Of a stretch of DNA of 64,000 nucleotides, positions 53,534 through 62,246 are shown in pieces. How positions within the stretch are numbered: position 1 is the stretch's first letter; each line of letters opens with the position of its first letter. The stretch comes from Oleiphilus messinensis (GTDB lineage: Bacteria > Pseudomonadota > Gammaproteobacteria > Pseudomonadales > Oleiphilaceae): NCBI RefSeq assembly GCF_002162375.1, contig NZ_CP021425.1, positions 4,977,001 through 5,041,000 of the forward strand. The letters are read 5' to 3'. The position numbers were made by a program, and so were the translations under genes. The notes under the pieces are model-generated. The model was given only the letters and a program-made list of their open reading frames with translations. It searched no databases and had not been told where the DNA came from.

Positions 53534-55996
53534 ATGGCAGACACAACCTATACATCAATTGCAGATCTTCCACCGGTAATGGACAACGTGTACCATATTT
53601 TTCACGCGGGACTTTGCAAGCGCTTTACGTCCGCTTACCAGCGCATCGAACAGAGCCTGAGGGATGAAGCACGGTGTTCCAACAATATGGATGTCAAAGA
53701 AAATTGCGTCTTCGCGATCGAAGATGCCAAAGATCACCAGGAAGAAATTGCAAAGACATTTGCTGAAGCCCTGATACGGTCTTTTAGTGATTTCCAGAAA
53801 CAGATCGAAATGCCCGAAGCAGCCCCTAAACCCGTCGCACCCAGCAAACTGGACTTGTCCCATCTAAGCCTGGTCGATGATGATGCACTCCAGGAAAAAA
53901 TCGATACTCAGAGCATGGTTGCAAGCGCGATGAAGAGCTGTGAGTACCTGCTCATACCAATTACCAGTGGCATTGTGCAGGCTTACAGTTCAGCCCGGGT
54001 GAAACAGCTCGTTCACCCGTTATCTCCCACACGGGTGGGCGAGTGCCTGGAGCAAGCTCTAACACTGGGGAAGTTCAAGGGAACCGCGAGAAGCATTGTA
54101 TTTCATCTCTTCCGGGAGGAACTTTTCGATAATCTGGCACCACTTTACAAAGAAGTGATTGATATCTTTCAAACGTTCAGTATCGAGTTGGCAATGCAAC
54201 AAGCCCAAACCCGATCCCTCAACATTACAACACTGGAAGTCATGCCAGTTGACATTGGTTTCGGCGGAAGCACCGCCAAACCTGCAACTAAAAAAAGGGC
54301 TCAGGCAGTTTCGGACGCGCAATTACAGGCGCGCACTCAGCGCGATTCTGCGAATCCCCTGCAGATAGACGCAGAACGGATTACTCAGGAGCAACCTGGT
54401 AACACTGGAAGTGAGACTGGGCAGCAGCGCAACAATCCAAACGGTCATCCAACAAACAAAAACGACTCAGCTGCCCCGCCATACATTTCGGCGAAAGAGA
54501 CGTTTATAGACATTGAAACCTGGCTCAGACAAAACCCCGTGCCGGATACATTAACGTTTGATGCCGGATTTACATCCAGGCTTAATTACGATGGATTATC
54601 TGAACACACAGAGGAAGACCGGACCATCATTTCCGTATCCACCAAACAACTGGATAAAATACTGGCCAACATTCAACTCGAAGTACTCCGTGATGACAGC
54701 GACTGGGTCATGAAACTCAGAGCCTATCTTGAAAGCCGATGCAACGACCTCGAAGTTTGTGTCATATCGCCCTACCAGGAAGGCTGTATCAAACTGGTCA
54801 ACCATGCCTTGAATTATATCGAGAAAGAGTTTCACCCCGGAATTGCCCGTTACCTGAACTCCCTGCGGATCGCGTTTGTCCGTCTTGCGCTAACTGACAA
54901 AGCCTTCCTGAAAGAGAGTATGCACCCGGGAAAATCACTTTTCGACGGCCTGACTTATTTAAGTTATGGATTGAATCCCGGTGACAAACGTATTATCAAA
55001 CAACTGTTCCGAGTGGTTCGGGCCTACAGTGACGGTCGCAGCGATGATATCGGCACCGAGGCAGAGGCACGCACACAGGCAGACAGACAGGCAGACAGAC
55101 AGGCAGAACACTTTGCCCAGATACAGCACACGCTGCTGAACTTTATCGTATCAGAACGCAGTCGGATTCAAGAGCAGGAGAAAAAGACCCTGCTGGAACT
55201 CGCCGCCCAAAAACAACGCTATCTTGCGTTTAAAACCGCTGACGCATTCATCAAAACCCGTTTAAAAAGCGTATCACATCGTCTGGCATTTCATGAGTTG
55301 TTGCATACCGCGCTAAGACAGGTACTCGCCGAATCCTACCTGTCCGGCGGGGCAGACGGTGAACAGTGGCGGGTCACCAGCCAATTATTTACCGCACTGC
55401 TCTGGACCTCCCAAGCCAATGCGGACGAACATGACAAGCACAAACTACTACGTGCTCTGCCGCAACTGCTTATCAAGCTCAACACCTTTTTCAAAAAGCA
55501 CAATATCGCACTGGATATTCAGTCGCTGATCGTTAAACAAATCACCGAAATACAGAAACTGATCACCGGTGGAGTCGATGGCCGGACACTAACAGATGAA
55601 GATTTGAGCCACAGCCAAACCATCACGTATCTGCTGCAAAAAATCAAAAATGAGACGCAAGAAGCCTACCGGGAAAAAAGCTTGATCGGAGCAGACCACA
55701 CCGACCCGGCACCATTCCCACCGAGCGTTTCACAGGATACATTACAGCCTGGACAATGGCTTGCTTACTGGGTCGATAATAATATGCAAATGTGCAAATA
55801 CATGTTCCACTTTTCCCCTCTGGACAAATATATTTTTTTCAACTGGGAAGGCGATAAGCAATTCGAACGCAGCACTCAACATGTCCAAGCAGACCTGGAA
55901 CAGGGTTACGCCAAACTGCTGGATACGCCGATTCCGTTGGAGAGTGCATTCCGTTATGTAATGAAATTATCGATGGCTCAGATGCCGACACCATGA
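53534..55996 (+). CDS. DUF1631 family protein
   Basis: The 820-residue cytoplasmic protein is recognisable as DUF1631 from the N-terminal LCKRFTSAYQRIEQSLRDEA region and the C-terminal LQPGQWLAYWVDNNMQMCKYMFHFSPLDKYIFFNWEG region. A linker of low complexity spans about 255-320 (rich in Q, N, T, P). A second internal simple repeat ADRQADRQ lies near residues 516-525, encoded by a 12-bp DNA repeat. The function is unknown. The gene ends before the broken hydrolase, with which it converges. Confidence 0.85.
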   Translation: MADTTYTSIADLPPVMDNVYHIFHAGLCKRFTSAYQRIEQSLRDEARCSNNMDVKENCVFAIEDAKDHQEEIAKTFAEALIRSFSDFQKQIEMPEAAPKPVAPSKLDLSHLSLVDDDALQEKIDTQSMVASAMKSCEYLLIPITSGIVQAYSSARVKQLVHPLSPTRVGECLEQALTLGKFKGTARSIVFHLFREELFDNLAPLYKEVIDIFQTFSIELAMQQAQTRSLNITTLEVMPVDIGFGGSTAKPATKKRAQAVSDAQLQARTQRDSANPLQIDAERITQEQPGNTGSETGQQRNNPNGHPTNKNDSAAPPYISAKETFIDIETWLRQNPVPDTLTFDAGFTSRLNYDGLSEHTEEDRTIISVSTKQLDKILANIQLEVLRDDSDWVMKLRAYLESRCNDLEVCVISPYQEGCIKLVNHALNYIEKEFHPGIARYLNSLRIAFVRLALTDKAFLKESMHPGKSLFDGLTYLSYGLNPGDKRIIKQLFRVVRAYSDGRSDDIGTEAEARTQADRQADRQAEHFAQIQHTLLNFIVSERSRIQEQEKKTLLELAAQKQRYLAFKTADAFIKTRLKSVSHRLAFHELLHTALRQVLAESYLSGGADGEQWRVTSQLFTALLWTSQANADEHDKHKLLRALPQLLIKLNTFFKKHNIALDIQSLIVKQITEIQKLITGGVDGRTLTDEDLSHSQTITYLLQKIKNETQEAYREKSLIGADHTDPAPFPPSVSQDTLQPGQWLAYWVDNNMQMCKYMFHFSPLDKYIFFNWEGDKQFERSTQHVQADLEQGYAKLLDTPIPLESAFRYVMKLSMAQMPTP
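55076..55107 (+). repeat. 12-bp tandem repeat inside the DUF1631 gene
   Basis: CAGGCAGACAGA occurs twice in tandem with a partial third copy. It encodes the Q-A-D-R repeat. The unit is a multiple of three, so copy-number change would keep the frame. Confidence 0.65.
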
Positions 55997-56024
55997 CAGA
56001 TCCTCTCGATGACCAGCGACCTAA

Positions 56025-56486
56025 TCAGCGATCCAGCCACTCCAGAATAACAGGCCAGGTTTCATCCGGCGCAAATTTGCCGAGTACAAGATCATCATGC
56101 CCATAATCAACCTGCTCACCATAGGCACGCCCAAAGATACGATGCTCGGTACCAAAACGAGCCGCGGCCTCAGGTGGGCACTGCAAATCTGCACTCCCTG
56201 CCAGTGACAGAATCGGGAAACCGTACCCAAGCTGTTGCAACAAGGCATGGTAGTGATCACCGTTTGGTGTCGTGATGCCATCCCCGGAAATCGCTTTGGC
56301 AAGATCCAGCACGACCCGCCCACTCACGGGGTGTAAGCAAACCGCCGCCAATTTACGGTAGCGATCCAGTTCAATATTCTCTGGACACACCAACACCGGA
56401 TCGATAGCCTTACGCGTGAACTGACTCCCCCACCCCGAGGCAATTGAAGGCCAATGGATGGGGATTGCAGGCAAAGCGTAGCATAA
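56025..56486 (-). pseudogene. Alpha/beta hydrolase, 3' fragment (split by IS607-like copy 2)
   Basis: This is the C-terminal part of the hydrolase whose N-terminal part is at 58580-59142. It contains the acid-bearing strand FPILSLAGSADLQCPPEAAARFG and the catalytic histidine in DYGHDDLVLGKFAPDETWPVILEWLDR. The frame joins the upstream part as K-G-L-C-Y-A-L-P-A-I-P if the element is removed at its GG cores. The short frame that starts at the TTG at 56474 is not a natural gene start. Confidence 0.85.
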
Positions 56487-56503
56487 CCGTTTTCATAAAC
56501 CTG

Positions 56504-56526
56504 CTTAAACCTACTCATGGTTTAAA
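56504..56526 (-). ncRNA. Candidate omega-RNA 3' hairpin at the TnpB end of the element
   Basis: On the minus strand TTTAAACC and GGTTTAAG form an 8-bp stem (one G-T wobble) with loop ATGAGTA, between the tnpB stop and the element end. In TnpB systems the guide RNA scaffold overlaps the 3' end of tnpB and this terminal DNA, and the guide is the flanking sequence beyond it. By that logic the guide here would begin TTATGCTACGCTTTGCC, from the interrupted hydrolase. This is inference; the transcript has not been shown. Confidence 0.4.
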
Positions 56527-56537
56527 CGAGCCTATCC

Positions 56538-58193
56538 CTACAGCGCAGGGTGCGCGGAAAGCAAGGTAGTGCTTTCCTGAATCAAGTCGGGACTCATGCC
56601 CGGTCTACCATCAAGGCGAGCCTCAACGGAGTAACTAACCCGATTCACACGACGAAAGTGACGCCAGCCACTCAGAAAATCTAATGATGTTTCGAGTGGT
56701 TGGTACCAACGCTGAAGTTTGTTGTAATACTGATAATCCCCGAGCGCCATCCTTACAGGCGGATGCTCGGCCTTAACGGTACCCTTCGCGTTAATACCAA
56801 TGAGTTGTTTTGGCGGCTTTTCTTTAAAGCCATAATGCCGACGACCAATCACTAACGCGGCCGCATGGTGATCTGAAAAACCGTGTCGATCGCGATACTT
56901 CATCCGCCCCAGTAATGAGGTATAAGCCGGATTGACGTGATAAAGGCGTATGCCGCGTTTTATGCTTTGCGTTTCAAGCAAGTCCTTGATCTTGCCGTAA
57001 GCAAAGGCATTCAACATGCGGGCATACTGAGGATGATCCTGCTTTTGGTATTGCCGTTTCTTCTGCTGAAAATCCAGCTTTTCGATCACCACCGCTTTAC
57101 CTTGCTGTGCGGCAAAGTCCATCAGGTCTCGTACGGCATCCCCAATAATGGCCGCCCGTTGAGCATCATTCTTATAGTGTAACGGTAAGTCAAACGTTCG
57201 GTGTTGCAGTGGGTTACCGTTCCGATCCAGCTCGACGACCGCTAAGTGATCCGGGTTGACATCCACACCAATGACACCTTGATCAGCATCGATCCACTCT
57301 GCTTGCTCTGTTGGTCCTGCCACTTCCACGCTAACGAGTAACCGCCAACCTTTTTTGTCTCGCTTAAATCGAAAACTCAGGGGTTGCCCTTTGATTGATT
57401 TATCGAGTTTTTTAACCTGATTCTGCCAGACGGCTTGGGCAATAGCCGTCTTACCATGCTTGAATTTCAGGCAATCAATGTTAATGGTCGTGCCGAACGT
57501 AGCGCGTAATTGATGGGGTACCAGGAGTTTTAGCTGGTAAGCATCATCTTGCTCACTGGGCGATAGCTGGGCATTTTGACAGCCCCAGGATTCATCATGA
57601 GAACCCACTAATAGAAATTCACGGTGTCGCGCTTCGTGCCAGCGACATTGCCAATCCCTTATCCCTTCATTGGATTTTAGTGTTTGTCGCTCTTTCAGCA
57701 GCTTTCGACCGCCGAAACAAATGGGGGTTTTATTTTCCTGTTTTTCGGCCACCAAGGCGGACTGCTTTTGCTGCCAACGATGCAGTTTCACTTCCTTCTG
57801 TCGTAGTGTGTTGCGAAGTTTTTTGGCCTGTTGCGGGCAGCCTTTCTCTGCAACATGATCACAGCGCTTCTCTAGTTTGTTGAGCGTTTTCTCCAGCTGT
57901 TTGATTTTAACTTCCAGCGTCACCAGCCGGTTGTTTCGATTGGTTTGGTAAGACTGGATTAAACCTTTAATGCTTTGCCGGACGCCTTGAAACACCCGAT
58001 AGCTGAACGGCATCCCCATTTCATGCATAAACTGGGTACGACTCAATTGCTGGGCTTTAGGCTTTTGTAAGTTAGCAAACCAACGAAACTTCACTTGATT
58101 CCACAGCTCGGCATAGTGGCACAATGCCGCATCCTGCTCATGAATCAAATTAAGCCGGGTTTCAAAGGTGAGTGTTTTCGTTGGCGTATCCAC
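56538..58193 (-). CDS. tnpB: TnpB-related RNA-guided nuclease, complete, large form without zinc finger
   Basis: This 551-residue protein starts at a GTG that shares its G with the tnpA stop. The first 240 residues are helical, with a coiled coil at about 92-150. The RuvC-like domain has D311 (GVIGVDVNPDHLAVV), E371 (AVVIEKLDFQQ) and D441 (FSDHHAAALV), a complete catalytic triad. Between E371 and D441 the usual four-cysteine zinc finger is absent (NPAYTSLLGRMKYRDRHGF), as in the 'TnpB-related accessory' group of about 500-550 residues. It is expected to be an omega-RNA-guided DNA nuclease; activity is not demonstrated. Confidence 0.85.
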   Translation of the reverse strand: MDTPTKTLTFETRLNLIHEQDAALCHYAELWNQVKFRWFANLQKPKAQQLSRTQFMHEMGMPFSYRVFQGVRQSIKGLIQSYQTNRNNRLVTLEVKIKQLEKTLNKLEKRCDHVAEKGCPQQAKKLRNTLRQKEVKLHRWQQKQSALVAEKQENKTPICFGGRKLLKERQTLKSNEGIRDWQCRWHEARHREFLLVGSHDESWGCQNAQLSPSEQDDAYQLKLLVPHQLRATFGTTINIDCLKFKHGKTAIAQAVWQNQVKKLDKSIKGQPLSFRFKRDKKGWRLLVSVEVAGPTEQAEWIDADQGVIGVDVNPDHLAVVELDRNGNPLQHRTFDLPLHYKNDAQRAAIIGDAVRDLMDFAAQQGKAVVIEKLDFQQKKRQYQKQDHPQYARMLNAFAYGKIKDLLETQSIKRGIRLYHVNPAYTSLLGRMKYRDRHGFSDHHAAALVIGRRHYGFKEKPPKQLIGINAKGTVKAEHPPVRMALGDYQYYNKLQRWYQPLETSLDFLSGWRHFRRVNRVSYSVEARLDGRPGMSPDLIQESTTLLSAHPAL

Positions 58194-58489
58194 TAGGCGA
58201 CGGCTCGTTGATTTTTACGACTACGTGAACCATGCAAGCGAGCAATTTGCGTTTGCAAATCTTTTTTCTGATCATGAGAAGAGACGCGTGCATAACAGAT
58301 CGTTCTGCGTTGCTTATCAGCAGTCGACTGACCGCAAAAGGCTAAAAGTTTATCAAGCGCGTAACGACGATGGCCACCAGGCGTACGGAAATCTGAAAAA
58401 AACCGTGAGTCTTTTTCCCAGCGACGAAGGGTGGAAACGGCCACACCCAGCAGAAAAGCGGCAGCGCCTATCGATAGAAATTCAGCCAT
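58193..58489 (-). pseudogene. tnpA: IS607-like recombinase tnpA with an exact 300-bp in-frame deletion
   Basis: Compared with the 198-residue copy at 790-1386, residues 86-185 are missing. The join is between QTQIARL and the second ARL of FSARLHGSR. The remaining 98 residues contain the MerR-type DNA-binding domain, the catalytic-serine strand YARVSSHDQ and the last 13 residues, but no catalytic core. It cannot be an active recombinase, though it could still bind the ends as a repressor-like fragment. The GGAGG ribosome site and coupling to tnpB are unchanged. Confidence 0.92.
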
Positions 58490-58579
58490 GATCATCACCT
58501 CCATCCATGAGAAAATAATACTGTACAAGCTACTGTATATGAGTAGGTTTAGTCAAGTATTTCGTTAACTGTTAAAGCC

Positions 58580-59142
58580 CCTTGATATTCATTAAATGTC
58601 TGAATACCGTTGCAGTGCCACTATAATCGAGAGAAGATCCGATGGTTATGCCTTTCGCAATTCGCTGATCACCGAGCGCCGCCAGGCAATACAACAGGAT
58701 GCCCCCCCATGCTGTGCCCCACAAAGTTCAACTGTTTCTGACCGGTTTCTGCAAGAATAAAATCGATCACGGCTGGCAAATCCTGATACACGTAGTCATT
58801 AAAGCCCCAATTCCATTTGCGGCGACCGGTCCAGGAAGGCTTTTCACTTTTCCCATGCGCGCGCAAATCCACCGTGTACACATCGTACCCTTGTGCAGCC
58901 AGATAGCGCGCCAGCGATATATCAGCGTCGAGGTCAAAGGTAAGCCGGTTTGCCCCCATGCCATGGCAAAGCAAAACGGGCAAGCCCTTAGTGGGTTGTG
59001 ACGAATACCCCGAGACGGCCAATTGCCAGCCATCATGAGCTGGCACAAACGACATCGTACAATTTCCCTCTGCAATCCCCCACTGTTGCAAGCGTTTCTG
59101 CTCGGCCTTTCTGATGTGTCGTTGATCCCAGGACATGGGCAT
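58580..59142 (-). pseudogene. Alpha/beta hydrolase, 5' fragment with a frameshift (split by IS607-like copy 2)
   Basis: The N-terminal part of a hydrolase starts at the ATG at 59142 (MPMSWDQRHIRKAE), preceded by GGAG. It contains LLCHGMGANRLTFDLD, VDLRAHGKSEKP and nucleophile elbow GHSMGG. Directly after the elbow there is a run of seven G on the minus strand (58702-58708). Six would continue as GGILLYCLAALGDQRIAKG, an evident hydrolase sequence, while the actual frame ends at PVVLPGGAR. So the gene carries a one-base insertion as well as the IS insertion. The 3' part is at 56025-56486. Confidence 0.9.
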
Positions 59143-59290
59143 TACGTCTACTCCTATTTTCGTTGAATACTGCCAATTCAGGTGCGTATTTACCCATACA
59201 AATGCACGATTATCCAATAGCAATTGCCCGCAACCTCAAAATACTTACAATAGCGCCTAAAATGAGAGTCCCTCCGGTAAACAAGGCCCC

Positions 59291-60073
59291 ATGAGCGCAT
59301 CCGATCCAGTTAAGACGATATCCGATCCAGTTAAGGCGATATCCAAGCCAGAACAGACTGAGAACCCGCCTCTAAACTCGGCCCGCCATCCGAACGCGGT
59401 TGCGAAATTGAGACTTCAGGAACTCGCCTGCTCGCAACGAAAATTTTCCGCCAGAGGCAGTCGATTGCGGCGCTGCCCGGATTGTTTGCTGGCGCGACAC
59501 CTCTGTATCTGCGGAGCACGCCCCATGCTGCAAACGCAATGTGCATTCTGTTTTATCATGTACAAAGGCGAAGTGTACAAGCCTAGCAATACCGGCCGGT
59601 TAATTGCCGATGTTGTTGCAGATAATTACGCATTCCTTTGGGAACGCACTCAAACAGATAAGGCATTACTGGCACTGCTGGAAGATGAGCGTTATACGCC
59701 CATTTTAATTTTTCCGCACCAGTACGCAGAAGCCGGACGCTGCATTCATAACCCGATGGAACATGTTGCCGTTGTATCCGGCAGGATTCCCTTGTTTATC
59801 GTTCTGGATGGGACCTGGCGTGAAGCCAAGAAAATGTTCAAAAGCCCCTACCTCGCCAACTTGCCCGTACTCGGCATCCAACCCGATGAGGGCTCTACGT
59901 ACGTTTTACGGGAAGCGGCTCACACACATCAATTATGCACAGCCGAAGTGGGTGTTGAAGTTTTGAGATTGGCAAATGAAAGAGTTGCAGCCGAGGCGTT
60001 ACAGGACTATTTTAATTTGTTCCAGGAACGATACGCGAGTATAAGGGCCCATGTACGCGGGCGAAACCTGTAA
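59291..60073 (+). CDS. DTW-domain protein (tRNA-uridine aminocarboxypropyltransferase-like)
   Basis: The 260-residue protein has the N-terminal cysteine cluster RRCPDCLLARHLCIC and the conserved motif LDGTWREAKKM, which is the DTW signature in its D-G-T-W form. Members such as TapT/YfiP add an aminocarboxypropyl group to uridine in tRNA (acp3U). The first 16 residues contain a duplicated SDPVK(T/A)I unit encoded by a 21-bp tandem repeat, probably not conserved. It is divergent from the hydrolase pseudogene. Confidence 0.85.
   Translation: MSASDPVKTISDPVKAISKPEQTENPPLNSARHPNAVAKLRLQELACSQRKFSARGSRLRRCPDCLLARHLCICGARPMLQTQCAFCFIMYKGEVYKPSNTGRLIADVVADNYAFLWERTQTDKALLALLEDERYTPILIFPHQYAEAGRCIHNPMEHVAVVSGRIPLFIVLDGTWREAKKMFKSPYLANLPVLGIQPDEGSTYVLREAAHTHQLCTAEVGVEVLRLANERVAAEALQDYFNLFQERYASIRAHVRGRNL
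59300..59341 (+). repeat. 21-bp tandem repeat at the 5' end of the DTW gene
   Basis: TCCGATCCAGTTAAGACGAT plus A, and the same unit with one change, stand in tandem with a partial third. It encodes SDPVKTI-SDPVKAI-SKPEQ. It probably arose by slippage and keeps the frame. Confidence 0.75.
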
Positions 60074-60116
60074 GCCGTCATTCGCAGAAATCAACTATCC
60101 CATTCAGGAGCACACC

Positions 60117-60590
60117 ATGATAACAACAGGCGAGAAACTACCCGAAATCACATTTCAACTACTCACCACTGAAGGCATGCAAAATCCCACGACCACAGAG
60201 CTGTTTGCCGATAAAAAAGTCGTGTTGTTTGCCGTTCCCGGCGCGTTCACACCAACCTGCTCTGAAGCGCATTTGCCGGGCTACGTTGTAAACGCGGACA
60301 AACTGAAAGCCAAAGGTGTGGACAGTATTATCTGCATTTCCGTAAATGATGCCTTTGTCATGAACGCTTGGGGCAAGTCGCAAAATGCTGAAGAAATTAT
60401 CATGCTGGCAGACGGAAATGGCGAATTTACCAAAGCACTTGGACTGGAAATGGATACAGGCTCATTTGGCGGCCTGCGCTCTCAACGCTATGCCATGATT
60501 GTCGATAAGGGTGTGGTGACGACGCTGAATGTCGAGCAACCCAAAGAATTCGAAGCAAGCAAAGCGGAAACATTACTGGCACTGCTCTGA
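60117..60590 (+). CDS. Peroxiredoxin (Prx5-like)
   Basis: The 157-residue protein has the peroxidatic motif PGAFTPTCSEAHLPGY (C48) and a second cysteine C73 (IICISVNDAF), matching Prx5/AhpE-type redoxin proteins. It reduces peroxides using a thiol donor such as glutathione or thioredoxin. The ATG at 60117 follows CAGGAG. The frame extends upstream to 60051, overlapping the DTW gene, which is unlikely. Confidence 0.92.
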   Translation: MITTGEKLPEITFQLLTTEGMQNPTTTELFADKKVVLFAVPGAFTPTCSEAHLPGYVVNADKLKAKGVDSIICISVNDAFVMNAWGKSQNAEEIIMLADGNGEFTKALGLEMDTGSFGGLRSQRYAMIVDKGVVTTLNVEQPKEFEASKAETLLALL

Positions 60591-60717
60591 GCGGCAAACC
60601 TGAAGAAGTTTGATCGTCAATACAAAAAACTTTCATCAGGCGCCACTAATATTAAATCATGAGTGGCGCTACAATCAGCAGTTATTAACAATGGAATTTA
60701 CCTGCGAGTATAGATAG

Positions 60718-61566
60718 ATGGCGTTTTGTAATGACAGAGTTTCCAGCCTGCACCTATCACCGGATGCAATTGCACATCTTTCTGATGAAGAGAAGCTGAG
60801 CACTGAACGGGGTATTCGCTATCGGGATGCGGTCCACTTCGCACTGCCCCATGGCGAGGCCTGGTTATTTGATTATGGAATAATTGTGTTCTGGGGTGTA
60901 GCCGAAGACGAGCGGCAGGCACTGCTTAATCGCTTACAAATTGAAAGCCATCAAATTAACGGTGAACACCAGGAACATTTTCGCTTCGCAACAGAGACAG
61001 ACCGCGTTCGGATTTACCGGGATACGATTATTCTGGTTGACGATGACCCTCTGGTTCGTCTGGCGCTTAGCCACGCCCTGGCTCAATCTTTAAAACTCAC
61101 GGAATACGAGGCTCACGCCCAGCAAACAATTCACGACCACGCCCATTTGCCGGAAGCATTGGCTAAAACGGGCAAAATTAATCTGGGGCGGAAACAGATC
61201 GCGCAAATTAGAGGAAGGCTGTTCAGTACCAAGAGTGACATTATCCTGCACTACGGTCTTCTGGATACGCCGGAATTTTTCTGGGAATATCCAGAGTACG
61301 AAGAACTCTACAGCATAGCCGCTCGCTATCTCGAGATTCATCAGCGAGTCGAGCTGTTGTCCAAAAAACTGGAAACCATCCACGAACTGTTTGAGATGCT
61401 CGCTGATGAACAAAAGCACCAACACTCAGCTTTTCTGGAATGGATCATCATCATATTGATTGCCATCGAAATTGTGATGTTTGGTGCACAGGAAATTCAG
61501 TCGCTCTATAGCAGCCATGCAGCTCAGGCCCAGACAACAACATCGCAAACCACTACCGGGCTCTAA
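60718..61566 (+). CDS. RMD1 / YagE (DUF155) family protein, membrane-anchored
   Basis: The 282-residue protein is recognisable as RMD1/DUF155 from GEAWLFDYGIIVFWGV and from the DTPEFFWEYPEYEELYSIAARYLEIHQRVELL segment. A C-terminal membrane helix (FLEWIIIILIAIEIVMFGA, about 238-256) is the usual ending of the family. Family members in yeast mitochondria affect translation or membrane organisation; the bacterial role is unknown. It is downstream of the peroxiredoxin by 127 bases. Confidence 0.87.
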   Translation: MAFCNDRVSSLHLSPDAIAHLSDEEKLSTERGIRYRDAVHFALPHGEAWLFDYGIIVFWGVAEDERQALLNRLQIESHQINGEHQEHFRFATETDRVRIYRDTIILVDDDPLVRLALSHALAQSLKLTEYEAHAQQTIHDHAHLPEALAKTGKINLGRKQIAQIRGRLFSTKSDIILHYGLLDTPEFFWEYPEYEELYSIAARYLEIHQRVELLSKKLETIHELFEMLADEQKHQHSAFLEWIIIILIAIEIVMFGAQEIQSLYSSHAAQAQTTTSQTTTGL

Positions 61567-61635
61567 ACAGCACAAATTCAACCTGCGAGGTTAACTCAAG
61601 CTGTGACACACGGAGGTTAATCCAAATATTAGGAG

Positions 61636-62121
61636 TCACTTACGACGCGATTTTTCAATAAAACGGCGCAGGTTAGCATTGGCAGTTTGTTTGACTTTGT
61701 TGCGAATTAACCCGCTCCATCCGAGCAAAATCCCCGGCATGCCCAATGCCTGTCGACTCCAGCGCCAAAAACTGAAACGGTCGCGATGGCGATAAATCAG
61801 GCCATCTTTGAACTCGAATTCAGCGTCAATTACGTTGTGAACCCGACGACCGGTGACTGAAAAATCATAGGATGGCTCCCAATGGGCAGAGCCGGTGATT
61901 TCATCGCACTTGACGTTTGAATAGTGCAACTCGAAGCCGGTCGCTTGAGCACAGAGCATGCGCCACATGTCAGCGATATCAGTCCCCGTCAATTTGAATA
62001 CTTCATCCTCAAAATGTGCTTCGGGGTGATAGCAAGAAGCCATTGTTTCGGCATCCAGTTTTTTAAAGGCTTCGTATAACCTCGAAACCAAAGCCGTATT
62101 TACATCAGAAGCCGTTGCCAT
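61636..62121 (-). CDS. NTF2-like / SnoaL-type protein
   Basis: The 161-residue protein has an NTF2-like cone fold: LYEAFKKLDAETMASCYHPEAHFEDEVF, then ARRVHN-like and DAEFEFKDGLIYRHRDRFSFWRWSRQAL. That last segment is typical of limonene-epoxide-hydrolase-like or SnoaL domain proteins of unknown substrate. It is divergent from the GlxA-type regulator. Confidence 0.82.
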   Translation of the reverse strand: MATASDVNTALVSRLYEAFKKLDAETMASCYHPEAHFEDEVFKLTGTDIADMWRMLCAQATGFELHYSNVKCDEITGSAHWEPSYDFSVTGRRVHNVIDAEFEFKDGLIYRHRDRFSFWRWSRQALGMPGILLGWSGLIRNKVKQTANANLRRFIEKSRRK

Positions 62122-62246
62122 TCATCACCTCGCTAAAGTTTAAATCACATGTGCTTGTAGTTTAGTCATCATTAGCGTATCGGAATAGTGGCGAATCAGA
62201 CTACAATAGTAGACATATCCGACATTCAATTAAAAATAACAGACCG

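Larger units (their letters stand above)
56487..58579 (-). mobile_element. IS607-like element, copy 2 (deleted tnpA, complete tnpB), inserted in a hydrolase gene
   Basis: The ends are placed by restoring the hydrolase frame: the left CC at 56487-56488 and the right CC at 58578-58579 are candidate core dinucleotides (GG on the minus strand). The two ends share ATGAGTAGGTTTA in inverted orientation (58539-58551, and 56506-56518 on the minus strand), probable recombinase binding sites. Size is about 2.1 kb. The element is in the same orientation as copy 1. Confidence 0.8.

Noticed and set aside
55069-55107. CRISPR-like short repeat
   Set aside because: The repeats are contiguous with no spacers and lie inside a coding sequence; no CRISPR array was seen anywhere in the window.
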